From contig JBMNMN010000016.1 in the NCBI GenBank assembly GCA_050953365.1, positions 1 to 64,000 of the forward strand: DNA of 64,000 bases. Direction: 5' to 3'. Below the pieces are notes generated by a model that saw nothing but the letters and a program-made list of their open reading frames with translations, was not told the origin of the DNA and searched no databases. The first letter of the stretch is position 1, and the number at the start of each line of letters is the position of its first letter. This document shows positions 33,134-42,081 of this stretch, one piece after another. The position numbers were made by a program, and so were the translations under genes. The DNA is from UBA1426 sp050953365. GTDB taxonomy: Bacteria; Bacillota; Clostridia; Peptostreptococcales; Anaerovoracaceae.

Positions 33134-36100
33134 ATGGCTGTATTTCGTATTTACGTAGAGAAGAAAAAAGAATATGCCGTTGAGGCGCAGAGGCTGGCCG
33201 CAGACATTCGTGACTTCCTTCAGATCTCTGCCCTTGAAAATCTACGGCTAATAAATCGTTACGATGTAGAGGGCATAGATCAGGAGTTGTTTGACCGATG
33301 CAGGTACACGATTTTTTCGGAACCTCAAGTGGACCATAGTTATACCGAGCTTCCAAAAGCTCAGCATACCATAGCGGTGGAATACTTGCCCGGCCAATAC
33401 GATCAGCGAGCGGACTCCTGCGCCCAATGCATCCAGCTTGTATCGCAGCAGCAACGGCCTCTGGTCCGCACAGCGCGCATCTACCTGCTGTCCGGTCCTC
33501 TTTCTCCGGAAGATCTCTTAGCCATCCGAAACTATTTGATCAATCCTATAGAGAGCCGAGAAGCCTCCCTTGCGCCCTTCACCACCTTAAAAGAGCGCTA
33601 CGAAACTCCTGACGACGTGGCCGTTCTCAGCGGTTTTCGGGACATGGAGGACAAGGATCTGCCGGACTTCCTCTCCCGGTACGGTTTGGCCATGGATCAG
33701 GCGGACCTGGCTTTCTGCAGGGATTATTTCCGTTCCGAAGGCCGAGATCCGTCCCTTACGGAAATACGCATGATCGACACCTATTGGTCGGACCATTGCC
33801 GCCACACCACTTTCCTTACGCAGATCGATTCCGTATCCATTCATGACAGCCGTGTTGAGAAGGCATATCAATCCTACCTGGATATGCGCCGGGAACTCGG
33901 CAGACAGGACAAGCCTATCACCCTGATGGAAATAGCCACCGTCGGCGCAAAATATCTGAAGCATACCGGAGCCTTGACCAGCCTGGACGAGTCCGATGAA
34001 ATCAACGCCTGCTCCGTCAAGATCGATGTAGATGCGGATGGAGAAATTCAGCCTTGGCTGCTCATGTTCAAAAATGAAACCCACAACCACCCTACCGAAA
34101 TCGAGCCCTTCGGCGGCGCAGCCACCTGCATCGGCGGCGCCATCCGGGACCCGCTTTCCGGCCGATCCTACGTATATCAGGCCATGCGTATCACCGGCGC
34201 CGCAAACCCTTTAACCCCGGTGGAAGAGACCCTTCCGGGAAAACTGCCCCAAAGAAAAATCGTAACGGAGGCCGCTGCAGGCTACAGTTCCTACGGCAAC
34301 CAAGTGGGCATAGCTACCGGCCTTGTTAAAGAAATATATCACCCAGGTTATGTGGCAAAACGATTGGAAATGGGCGCCGTCATCGGAGCGGCGCCGGCAA
34401 ACCAGGTAGTACGCCAAACCCCCGCGCCCGGAGACGGCGTAATCCTGCTGGGCGGAAAAACCGGCAGAGACGGCTGCGGCGGCGCAACCGGATCCTCAAA
34501 ATCTCATAATATTTCCTCCCTGGAAGCCTGCGGCTCTGAAGTGCAGAAGGGCAACGCGCCGGAAGAGCGTAAAATTCAGCGTTTGTTCCGCGACGAAAAG
34601 GTTGCCCGCCTCATAAAGCGCTGTAACGACTTTGGCGCCGGAGGAGTTTCCGTTGCCATCGGCGAGTTGGCCGACAGCTTGGAAATCAATCTCGATGCCG
34701 TGCCGAAAAAATACGAAGGCCTGGATGGCACCGACCTGGCAATCAGCGAATCTCAGGAGCGGATGGCCGTGGTCGTAGCCCCGGAAAACATCGATCTGTT
34801 TATTAAATATGCAAAAAAAGAAAACCTGGAGGCCACACTCGTAGCCAGAGTGACAGATACAGGCCGGCTCACCATGCATTGGCGCGGTCAAAAAATAGTG
34901 GATCTCTCTCGCGAATTTCTCAGTTCCAACGGAGCTCCTAAATACACAAAGGTGGAAGTCCCATTAAATAACGTGAATTCCGAAGATTTAGGTTTTACCT
35001 ATTTCCCGCATTCCGCAGATTATACGGCTGCGGAAACCACCGAAGCCAAAACAACCGAAGCCAAAACGGACAAAACAAAAACGGCTAAAACCGGTGCAGC
35101 CAAAGCCGAAGCTGCGGGAAACAGTTCCGGTAAAGCGAACCGGATCTTTGACCCCATTCCAAAGCAGCCTTATTCAACTTTGGAGCAGCTCCGCCCCGCT
35201 CTCGAAAAACTGGTTGCGGATCTGAATTTCTGCTCTCAAAAGGGATTGGTAGACCGTTTTGATTCCACCATCGGCGCCGGTACTGTCCTCATGCCTTTCG
35301 GCGGCATCTACCAGGCCACACCTGCCCAGTCCATGGTGGCAAAGCTGCCCGTGTTAAAAGGAGATACTAAGACCTGTTCCGCAATGAGCTGGGGTTTCAA
35401 CCCGTTTATAACGGAATCGGATCCGTATCTCGGCTCTTATCTGGCAGTGGTGGAATCCGTTGCAAAACTCATTGCCAGCGGCGGAGACCTGAAGAACTGT
35501 TGGCTTTCCTTCCAGGAATACTTTGAAAAACTGGGCGATGACCCCAGGCGTTGGGGTAAACCCTTTGCCGCCCTCCTGGGAGCGCTGACAGCTCAAAGGG
35601 ATCTAAAAGTCGCAGCCATCGGGGGGAAGGACTCTATGTCCGGCAGCTTCGAAAACTTGGACGTACCTCCCACACTTATTTCAGTCGCTGTCTCGCTTTG
35701 CAGCGCGGAAACCGTAACATCTCCGGAATTTAAGAAAGCAGGCAGCCCGGTGCTGCTCATCGCTCCTAAATACACAGAGGATGGACTTCCCGAGAAAGAA
35801 AGCCTGATAAACTGCTTCAACGTCGTGCAGCAGCTTATTGAAGAAAAAAAGATTGCGAGCGCCTACGCTATCACCGCCGGCGGCTGTGCCGGAGCCGTTT
35901 TCGAAATGTCCCTCGGCAACCGGATCGGCCTTCGCTTTGCGCCGGATTTTGATCTGACCCGGCTTTTCCAGTACGCATACGGCGGATTTGTAGTAGAATG
36001 GAGCGGCTCCGTTTCAGATTCTTCATTTGGAATTTCTTCATTTGGAATGCTGCCCGTAGTACAGATAGGCACAACCATCGAGGAGTTCCACCTGGTAAAA

Positions 36101-37117
36101 GATACCGAAACCATTGAACTTGCCCGGCTCGAAGCGCTTTACCGCAGCACCCTCGAACCGATCTTTCCTACCGGCATTCAACAAAGGCCAAAGACGGTCC
36201 CCGACACATTTGACGCTGCTGATTCTTCCGCGACCTCCTTCCGGCGCCACAACGGAGAGACTGATACAGACACCCACATAAAGCGGCGGCTTATGGCCGG
36301 AAAACCCATAGTCGGAAGACCCAAAGCATTGATACCTGTTTTCCCCGGAACCAACTGCGAATACGATACCGCAAAAGCCTTTGAACGTGCCGGCGGCATT
36401 GCCGAAATAGCGGTTATCCGCAACCTTTCACCGGATGACGTTTCGGACTCCATTAAAGAGATCTCCCAAAGGATACGGTCTTCCCAAATCATCATCCTTC
36501 CCGGGGGCTTTTCCGGGGGAGATGAACCGGACGGATCAGGTAAATTTATTACCTCGTTCTTCCGCAACCCGATGATCGAAGAAGAAGTGCGGCGGCTATT
36601 AGAGGAACGAGACGGCCTAATGCTGGGAATCTGCAACGGTTTTCAAGCGCTGATAAAGCTGGGGTTGGTCCCCTTTGGCCGCATCTGCGAGGCTACTGAG
36701 GACTCCCCCACCCTCACTTTTAATCCCATCGGCCGTCATCAGTCTAAATTAGTTCGCACCCGTATAGCGTCAAATAAATCACCTTGGCTTATGGATGCAG
36801 AAATCGGCGAAATCCATACCATCCCCATATCCCACGGCGAGGGGCGCTTCATTGCCAGCGAAGAGTTGCTTAAACAGCTGGCCGCAAACGGACAGATCGC
36901 CGCGCAATACGTTGACCTTTCCTGCACGCCTACAATGGATATCCGCTTTAACCCAAACGGCTCCGCCATGGCAATCGAAGCCGTCACTTCCCCGGACGGA
37001 AGGATATTGGGAAAAATGGGTCATTCCGAGCGCTCCGGCCGTTGGCTTTACAAAAATGTCCCCGGCAATAAAGAACAAAAGCTATTTGAAAATGCGGTAA
37101 AATACTACTGTTTATAA
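33134..37117 (+). CDS. purL: FGAM synthase, long single-chain form
   Basis: Glutamine-dependent conversion of FGAR to FGAM, 1327 aa. Order: N-terminal PurS-like region (FRIYVEKKKEYAVEAQRLA), first AIR-synthase-like half (TYWSDHCRHTTF; NHPTEIEPFGGAATCIGG), second half (GGKDSMSG near residue 830) and a C-terminal class I glutaminase with LPGGFSGGDEPDGSGKF, MLGICNGFQALIKLG (nucleophile Cys) and SHGEGRF. Residues about 630-670 contain an extra Thr/Lys/Ala/Glu-rich tract of repeated TEAKT-like units, and about 1030-1050 a polar linker. The start at MAVFRI follows GGGAG; the longer reading from 32993 would overlap purD. Clostridial-type purL. Confidence 0.94.
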   Translation: MAVFRIYVEKKKEYAVEAQRLAADIRDFLQISALENLRLINRYDVEGIDQELFDRCRYTIFSEPQVDHSYTELPKAQHTIAVEYLPGQYDQRADSCAQCIQLVSQQQRPLVRTARIYLLSGPLSPEDLLAIRNYLINPIESREASLAPFTTLKERYETPDDVAVLSGFRDMEDKDLPDFLSRYGLAMDQADLAFCRDYFRSEGRDPSLTEIRMIDTYWSDHCRHTTFLTQIDSVSIHDSRVEKAYQSYLDMRRELGRQDKPITLMEIATVGAKYLKHTGALTSLDESDEINACSVKIDVDADGEIQPWLLMFKNETHNHPTEIEPFGGAATCIGGAIRDPLSGRSYVYQAMRITGAANPLTPVEETLPGKLPQRKIVTEAAAGYSSYGNQVGIATGLVKEIYHPGYVAKRLEMGAVIGAAPANQVVRQTPAPGDGVILLGGKTGRDGCGGATGSSKSHNISSLEACGSEVQKGNAPEERKIQRLFRDEKVARLIKRCNDFGAGGVSVAIGELADSLEINLDAVPKKYEGLDGTDLAISESQERMAVVVAPENIDLFIKYAKKENLEATLVARVTDTGRLTMHWRGQKIVDLSREFLSSNGAPKYTKVEVPLNNVNSEDLGFTYFPHSADYTAAETTEAKTTEAKTDKTKTAKTGAAKAEAAGNSSGKANRIFDPIPKQPYSTLEQLRPALEKLVADLNFCSQKGLVDRFDSTIGAGTVLMPFGGIYQATPAQSMVAKLPVLKGDTKTCSAMSWGFNPFITESDPYLGSYLAVVESVAKLIASGGDLKNCWLSFQEYFEKLGDDPRRWGKPFAALLGALTAQRDLKVAAIGGKDSMSGSFENLDVPPTLISVAVSLCSAETVTSPEFKKAGSPVLLIAPKYTEDGLPEKESLINCFNVVQQLIEEKKIASAYAITAGGCAGAVFEMSLGNRIGLRFAPDFDLTRLFQYAYGGFVVEWSGSVSDSSFGISSFGMLPVVQIGTTIEEFHLVKDTETIELARLEALYRSTLEPIFPTGIQQRPKTVPDTFDAADSSATSFRRHNGETDTDTHIKRRLMAGKPIVGRPKALIPVFPGTNCEYDTAKAFERAGGIAEIAVIRNLSPDDVSDSIKEISQRIRSSQIIILPGGFSGGDEPDGSGKFITSFFRNPMIEEEVRRLLEERDGLMLGICNGFQALIKLGLVPFGRICEATEDSPTLTFNPIGRHQSKLVRTRIASNKSPWLMDAEIGEIHTIPISHGEGRFIASEELLKQLAANGQIAAQYVDLSCTPTMDIRFNPNGSAMAIEAVTSPDGRILGKMGHSERSGRWLYKNVPGNKEQKLFENAVKYYCL

Positions 37118-37176
37118 AATTTTTGAATTATCTGACATTGTTAAAATAATATTTTTCAAATTTTCTGAAAAAGGTG

Positions 37177-37205
37177 TTGACAAGGTGTTTTTTATGTTGT
37201 ATTAT
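37177..37205 (+). promoter_or_regulatory. Sigma-A-type promoter upstream of the CotF-like gene
   Basis: -35 TTGACA (37177-37182) and -10 TATTAT (37200-37205), exact 17-bp spacer. The position after purL suggests it serves the downstream coat gene. Confidence 0.75.
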
Positions 37206-37587
37206 AAGCATACTCAAAGAAAGGATCCATCAAAGTACATGAAACCCTCATAGAACGGATCAGATCCGAGTATACGGGAAACTTATATAGGCGCAGCGGC
37301 CGAGTATAAGAAAAACTCTGAAAAAGCAACACCAAGTATATGAAGGTTCAAGGAAATGAAAGATCCAAGTAAGTGAGTAACCCCCGATAATAAGGCTAAG
37401 CCAAAGATTCGGGTCCGCTCCAACAGACGGTCGCCTTGACAATAGATAACTTGCTGAAGCAAAATTTAGCAAAGGAAACTTTGCAAAAAAATTTTAAAAA
37501 GGCAGGATTCGGAGAGCAAGGCCAAAGACCGATCAGCTATGGAGCAAAAGGAAGGAGGATGTACTCTCTTGAGTTACACTCCGCAGA

Positions 37588-37629
37588 AAGGGTAGACACA
37601 ATCCGCATAGGAAATATGGTCTACCCTTT
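37588..37629 (+). terminator. Hairpin in the leader of the CotF-like gene
   Basis: AAGGGTAGAC pairs with GTCTACCCTT (21-nt loop), followed by TCTCGTTG. The T tract is poor, so it may be an attenuator or an RNA-stabilising hairpin rather than a terminator. Confidence 0.5.
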
Positions 37630-37688
37630 CTCGTTGTCTGCATATTCTCTTCCACATTTAGACAGACTATTGGTCGGAGGTGATTTAC

Positions 37689-38405
37689 ATGACAGTTCAA
37701 TTAACCACAAAAGAAAGAATGTTGCTTCAAGACCAAAAGTCGCAAGAGGAATTATGTGTTCAGAAGTATCAGAGTTATTCCGGATTGGCTCAAGATCCTC
37801 AGCTAAAACAGCTTTTTAGTTCTTTAGCGCAAAAAGAGCAGGAGCACCTGAATTCAATTAATCAAATCCTGGCAGGCCAAATCCCAGCCATGGGGGCCCA
37901 GTCCGGCGGTCAGGCCCAACAAAAACCCATGCAGTCCGGCATGCAGTCTCAAGCTCAGTCCGGCATGCAGTCTCAAAGTCAATCAGGCATGCAATCAGGC
38001 ATGAAATCCCAAGGGCAATCTGGCATTCAGACCCAAAGTCAGTCCGGCATGCAGTCTCAAGGGCAGTCAGGCATGCAATCTCAAGGGCAGTCCGGCATGC
38101 AATCAGGCATGAAATCCCAAGGGCAATCTGGCATTCAGACCCAAAGTCAGTCCGGCATGCAGTCTCAAGGGCAGTCAGGCCAAGGAGCCGGTGGAACGCA
38201 GAGCGGAATGTTTAACGATAAAAATCTATGCTCCGATATGCTCGCTACGGAGAAATTCGTATCCGGCGCGTACGATACCGCAATCTTTGAATGCACCAAC
38301 ACAAGCATCCGCCAAGTATTAAACCACATTCAAAAAGAGGAGCAGGAACACGGCGAGCAGATTTTCAATTATATGCAGAGCCACGGCATGTACAGCCCTC
38401 AGTAA
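37689..38405 (+). CDS. CotF-like spore coat protein with internal Gln/Ser/Gly/Met repeats
   Basis: 238 aa. Residues 1-65 and about 175-238 are the two parts of a ferritin-like coat F domain (LTTKERMLLQDQKSQEELCV with the EQEHLNSINQI helix; DMLATEKFVSGAYDTAIFEC with QKEEQEHGEQIFNYM). Between them lie about 95 residues of tandem QSGMQSQ/GMKSQGQSGIQTQ units. The DNA shows a higher-order duplication of some 100 bp. Such proteins are incorporated in the spore coat. SD GGAGGTGA precedes the ATG. A strong terminator follows. Confidence 0.88.
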   Translation: MTVQLTTKERMLLQDQKSQEELCVQKYQSYSGLAQDPQLKQLFSSLAQKEQEHLNSINQILAGQIPAMGAQSGGQAQQKPMQSGMQSQAQSGMQSQSQSGMQSGMKSQGQSGIQTQSQSGMQSQGQSGMQSQGQSGMQSGMKSQGQSGIQTQSQSGMQSQGQSGQGAGGTQSGMFNDKNLCSDMLATEKFVSGAYDTAIFECTNTSIRQVLNHIQKEEQEHGEQIFNYMQSHGMYSPQ

Positions 38406-38456
38406 ACGGCAACCTTGTCCCGGTTATAAAGGAAACAGAATCAATCATAATATGAA

Positions 38457-38483
38457 CCCCCCTGCAGAGATCCGGCAGGGGGG
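38457..38483 (+). terminator. Terminator after the CotF-like gene
   Basis: Nine-bp stem CCCCCCTGC / GCAGGGGGG with a 9-nt loop; the following tract CTATTCATT is only moderately T-rich. It may serve both converging genes. Confidence 0.7.
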
Positions 38484-38535
38484 CTATTCATTGCACAGCT
38501 TTTATTATCTTTGTTAGAGAGGGCCGTGCCAATGA

Positions 38536-38949
38536 TCAGTCTACGTCTTCAAAATGAATTTTACTGTTTTTCTGCAAAGCAAGATCGATGATCCTCTGAG
38601 CGTCCTCCTTTTCAAAGATCAGCCTTTTTGATAAGCTTCTCCTGGTAAAATGCAGCACGATATACCTGGGATCCTTCACCGTCTCGCGATGCAGGTTGGA
38701 AACTTCATCGAAAAGCCAAGCTTCTTTATACTTGAACAGTACCGCATCATAGTAAACGGTAATCCCTTCCTCGTTAACCAATGTGTACTTATTGAAAAAT
38801 GCAGACCAAACCAGAAAGGGTCCAAGTAAAATCCCAATGGGAGATTCAAACAGAATCCCCAACACGATGATACCAATCCCGAACAACACCGCTGCGATTC
38901 GTGTTGAAAGCCTTCTTTTTCGATCATTTAACACTTTAAATTCATTCAT
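38536..38949 (-). CDS. Small membrane protein with PH-like cytoplasmic domain, unknown
   Basis: 137 aa with two adjacent hydrophobic segments near residues 16-52 (TRIAAVLFGIGIIVLGILF; GILLGPFLVWSAFF), then a soluble beta-rich C-terminus (GITVYYDAVLFKYKEAWLFDEV; YIVLHFTRRSLSKRLIFEKED) of the kind found in bacterial PH/YcxB-like proteins. Function unknown. It lies 42 bp downstream of the antiporter gene on the same strand and may be co-transcribed. Confidence 0.65.
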   Translation of the reverse strand: MNEFKVLNDRKRRLSTRIAAVLFGIGIIVLGILFESPIGILLGPFLVWSAFFNKYTLVNEEGITVYYDAVLFKYKEAWLFDEVSNLHRETVKDPRYIVLHFTRRSLSKRLIFEKEDAQRIIDLALQKNSKIHFEDVD

Positions 38950-38991
38950 AATTATCCGTTCTTTAAATAGCCTCTCTATCCGTTACATTAA

Positions 38992-40416
38992 TTACATTGC
39001 AGCACTTTCGGCCTTTTTCTTATTCTTCGGATTCTTCTCCGGATCCACATACTTGACCCCGATGCCCAGATACGAAATGATGATGGCATAGATCGGGTTG
39101 ATGACGTTCATGAAGGCATAAGGCCAGAAGTCAAAATTGTAAACTCCTAAAGTAGCAGCCTGATATGCTCCGCACCCGTTCCAGGGGACCATGGGCGACC
39201 AAAGGGTCCCTCCATCTTCCAGAGTTCTGGATAGGAAGCTCCTCTTAAGACCCTTCTGGTCATAGATCTTGGCATACATTCTGCCGGGTACGATAATCGC
39301 CAGATATTGGTCAGTCAGTACAAAATCGCATATGATGCCCGTTATGATGGTAGCGGTAACAAGACCGCCTACAGACTTGATTCTTCTGCTAACGCCACCG
39401 AGCAACACTTCTACAAATCCTGTTTTCTCAAGGATCCCTCCGAAGGCCAGGGCAAACATGATCAAACCGATGGTCCACATCATAGAATCCAGACCGCCCC
39501 TGTTCAGCAGCTTGTCAGCAATGGCATTTCCCGTATCCGCTTCATAACCATAATGCATAGCCCCCAGCACATCCGCAATCGAATTGCCCTGGGAGATCAT
39601 AGCTACAATTCCCGCAATGGCAACTGCCAGCAGCAGTGAAGGTATTGCAGGAATTCTCTTGACAGCCGAGAAGATAACAACCAGTACAGGGATCATAATC
39701 CAGACCTGGATATTGAATTCACTAAGTATGGCTTGCTGTATCTCTTCAACCGTATGGGCATCAAATCCCTGGGATCCAACCTGCATGCCCACAATCCCAT
39801 AAAGAACCAAGGCTATACAGAAGCTGGGCAAGGTAGTGGTCATCATACTTCTAACGTGTTCAAAAAGAGGTGTTTCCGCCGTTGCGGCAGCAATATTCGT
39901 GGAGTCCGAAAGAGGAGACCACTTGTCACCCATGTACGCTCCGGAAATTACCATACCGGCAGCGATAGCAGGGTTGATCCCCAGGCCTGCCGCAATGCCC
40001 ATCAGAGCTACACCTACAGTCCCGGAGGCAGTCCAGGAGCTTCCCGTAGCCAGGCCTACAATAGCGCAAAGCACAGCTCCCACAACCAGGAAGGCAGACG
40101 GGGAAATGAGATCTAAGCCATAGTATACCATAGCCGGCATGGTACCGGCCAGCACCCAGGTCCCGATGAGCATACCAACTATCATAACAATAATGAGTGC
40201 TTCCGTAGCTCTGGCAATGCTGTCCAGGACACCTGTTATGATGGCATCCCAGCGATAACCGCAGCGATAGGCCATCAAAGCGGCAACCACACAGGAAACC
40301 ACGATAGGAATATGGGGTTCAATCCCCCACTTTACGGTACAGACGATGATCAGGGCCATCATGAACACCGCCGGCACCAGAGCTTCCCACAATTTTGGCA
40401 GTCTTGTTTCGTTCAT
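38992..40416 (-). CDS. NhaC-family Na+/H+ antiporter or exchanger
   Basis: 474 aa integral membrane protein with about 11-12 hydrophobic segments. The NhaC signature region reads VGLATGSSWTASGTVGVALMGIAAGLG followed by GAYMGDKWSPLSDSTNIAAA (written here as two parts). The family exchanges sodium for protons, and some members couple the exchange to organic acids. Its place behind an aminotransferase with a sigma-54 promoter suggests a role in uptake or ion homeostasis during amino-acid fermentation. SD TGGAGG precedes the ATG; 53 bp after the aminotransferase. Confidence 0.9.
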   Translation of the reverse strand: MNETRLPKLWEALVPAVFMMALIIVCTVKWGIEPHIPIVVSCVVAALMAYRCGYRWDAIITGVLDSIARATEALIIVMIVGMLIGTWVLAGTMPAMVYYGLDLISPSAFLVVGAVLCAIVGLATGSSWTASGTVGVALMGIAAGLGINPAIAAGMVISGAYMGDKWSPLSDSTNIAAATAETPLFEHVRSMMTTTLPSFCIALVLYGIVGMQVGSQGFDAHTVEEIQQAILSEFNIQVWIMIPVLVVIFSAVKRIPAIPSLLLAVAIAGIVAMISQGNSIADVLGAMHYGYEADTGNAIADKLLNRGGLDSMMWTIGLIMFALAFGGILEKTGFVEVLLGGVSRRIKSVGGLVTATIITGIICDFVLTDQYLAIIVPGRMYAKIYDQKGLKRSFLSRTLEDGGTLWSPMVPWNGCGAYQAATLGVYNFDFWPYAFMNVINPIYAIIISYLGIGVKYVDPEKNPKNKKKAESAAM

Positions 40417-40469
40417 TTGACAATACCTCCAATAAAATAATAAGAAAAATATATATGTATAATTACATA

Positions 40470-41849
40470 TCAGATTAGGAGTTCCGGGGCTTTTTCTCTG
40501 ATCACGGGTTTCATTTCCTCCAGGGCTTCCTCCGTCATTTTCAGTCCAAAATCAATATCTTCCGCCCTCATGGCAGTGGACATGCAGAACATCCCCCTAG
40601 GAGCAATGAAAACACCTTTTGTGAGCAAGACCATGTACAGCAGTTGATTCAATCCCTCATAAGAGGTCGCCATATCCCTGTAGCTGATCACTGGTTTATC
40701 TGTGAATACAGTATTAAACAGAGAACCTGTTCCATTGATCTGAATTCTAAGCCCAAGTTTTTCCACCAGTGCGCACATCCCTGACCGAAACCGTTCCCCC
40801 AGTTCATTGACATACGCAACGGCTTTTCTGTCATAAGCCGTCATGGTAGCAACACCTGCAGCCATAGTAACCGCATTCCCGTTAAAGGTTCCCGAATGAT
40901 ACATCTTCTTTTTTCTCGGGTCATAGAGTTCCATGATATCTCTCCTGCCCCCGAAAGCGCCCACAGGAGTCCCCCCTCCGATGATCTTGCCGAGAGAGGT
41001 GATATCAGGGGTTATTCCATAAAGTTCCTGAGCTCCGCCGTAGGAAAGCCTGCCGGTTACTACCTCATCAAAAATCAAAAGTATCCCGTATCGCTCAGTC
41101 AATTCCCTGACTGCTTTAAGATATTCCGGAAGAGGCGTGATCTGCCCCGCAGACCCCATAACCGGTTCAATGATAAAGCAAGCGACATCTTTGTAGTTCG
41201 CCTCGATGATTTTTTTTGTTCTTTCCACATCATTAAAGGGAGTGACTATGACATCCTTTAAAGCATTTTCGGATACACCTCGGCTCTCAGGAATTACTTT
41301 GATGTTATCCAGACTCCCGGCTTTCTTTAAGTTGGGATCCACGCTGGCCTCAAATACATCCGTTGTTCCATGGTACCCACCTTCGGTTTTAATAATTTTG
41401 GCCTTTCCGGTATAAGCCCTCGCAATACGCAGAGCATGCATGTTGGCTTCCGTCCCGGAATTTGTGAAGCGGATAAGTTCGATTCCCGGGAACCTCTCAA
41501 CAAGCAGCTTCGCAAGGGTAGTCTGCAGCTCAAAGGGCGCTGTATAGGCACTTCCCAGAGCGATCTGTGCAGAAACCGCATCTACAGTTGGTTTGTGTGC
41601 ATGACCGTGGATCAGAGAGGTATAGTTGTTTTGAAAATCCAGCAGCTTATTGCCATCCACATCGTAGATGTATGCTCCCTCACCCATTTCAATATAGTGA
41701 GGAAACGGATCAAAATATGTAGCCGTCCTCGTGTCACCCCCCGGCATATAGTTGCACGCTTCAGAATGAAGGGCCAGGGACTTCCTTCGCAGTTCTGAGT
41801 ATTGATCTTCTATACGTCTTCTGAAATCTGCCTCTACCGGACCATACAT
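40470..41849 (-). CDS. Class III PLP aminotransferase, glutamate-1-semialdehyde aminomutase-like
   Basis: 459 aa. It shows PGGDTRTATYFDPFP near the N-terminus, TNSGTEANMHALRIARAYTGK (PLP phosphate binding), the LIFDEVVTGR Asp and the PLP-lysine in TSLGKIIGGGTPVGAFGG. Similar proteins are annotated as GSA aminomutase or omega/beta-aminotransferase. No other haem gene is nearby, so a catabolic aminotransferase is more likely. It is first of a two-gene (perhaps three-gene) unit with the NhaC-type gene, preceded by a sigma-54 promoter and next to a sigma-54 activator. SD GAGGTG. Confidence 0.85.
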   Translation of the reverse strand: MYGPVEADFRRRIEDQYSELRRKSLALHSEACNYMPGGDTRTATYFDPFPHYIEMGEGAYIYDVDGNKLLDFQNNYTSLIHGHAHKPTVDAVSAQIALGSAYTAPFELQTTLAKLLVERFPGIELIRFTNSGTEANMHALRIARAYTGKAKIIKTEGGYHGTTDVFEASVDPNLKKAGSLDNIKVIPESRGVSENALKDVIVTPFNDVERTKKIIEANYKDVACFIIEPVMGSAGQITPLPEYLKAVRELTERYGILLIFDEVVTGRLSYGGAQELYGITPDITSLGKIIGGGTPVGAFGGRRDIMELYDPRKKKMYHSGTFNGNAVTMAAGVATMTAYDRKAVAYVNELGERFRSGMCALVEKLGLRIQINGTGSLFNTVFTDKPVISYRDMATSYEGLNQLLYMVLLTKGVFIAPRGMFCMSTAMRAEDIDFGLKMTEEALEEMKPVIREKAPELLI

Positions 41850-41946
41850 GCTTTCACCTCATTGTCTTCTTATTCTATTCTCTTGTAAATACATTAGGAC
41901 ACCTTTTGTTAAATGGTGTCGTTATAACTTGTTGTTTGTAATAAGT

Positions 41947-41962
41947 AGCAAAAGATATGCCA
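41947..41962 (-). promoter_or_regulatory. Sigma-54 (-24/-12) promoter of the aminotransferase operon
   Basis: On the minus strand TGGCATATCTTTTGCT matches the sigma-54 consensus TGGCACGNNNNTTGCW with the invariant GG and GC at the correct spacing. It lies about 98 bp before the ATG of the aminotransferase. A small dyad TCTG-N14-CAGA (41973-41994) just upstream is a candidate activator site. Confidence 0.75.
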
Positions 41963-42010
41963 ATCGCAGATGTCTGAAAATTGCACATATCAGATAATGT
42001 GAACGATAAC

Positions 42011-42046
42011 AAAACCGACTCATTTCATAATCTATGAGTCGGTTTG
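42011..42046 (-). terminator. Terminator between the sigma-54 activator and the aminotransferase
   Basis: ACCGACTCAT pairs with ATGAGTCGGT around a 10-nt loop, with A-rich and T-rich flanks on both sides, so it can work in either direction. It isolates the activator transcript from the sigma-54 promoter. Confidence 0.8.
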
Positions 42047-42081
42047 TATGTCACATTTAGATATTCTTTTTGATCATCCAT

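Larger units (their letters stand above)
37118..37688. other. 570-bp leader region before the CotF-like gene
   Basis: Holds a strong promoter (37177-37205), a small hairpin GCAAAG-GAAA-CTTTGC (about 37470-37485) and a larger hairpin (37588-37629). Between them the sequence is purine-rich with loosely repeated AAGTATA/GAGTATA motifs and no convincing ORF. The leader would be nearly 480 nt long, so it may contain an untranslated regulatory RNA. Confidence 0.5.

Noticed and set aside
37436..37819. 127-codon frame overlapping the start of the CotF-like gene
   Set aside because: No SD at its start, overlaps the CotF-like gene in another frame, and crosses the leader hairpin; no recognisable domain.
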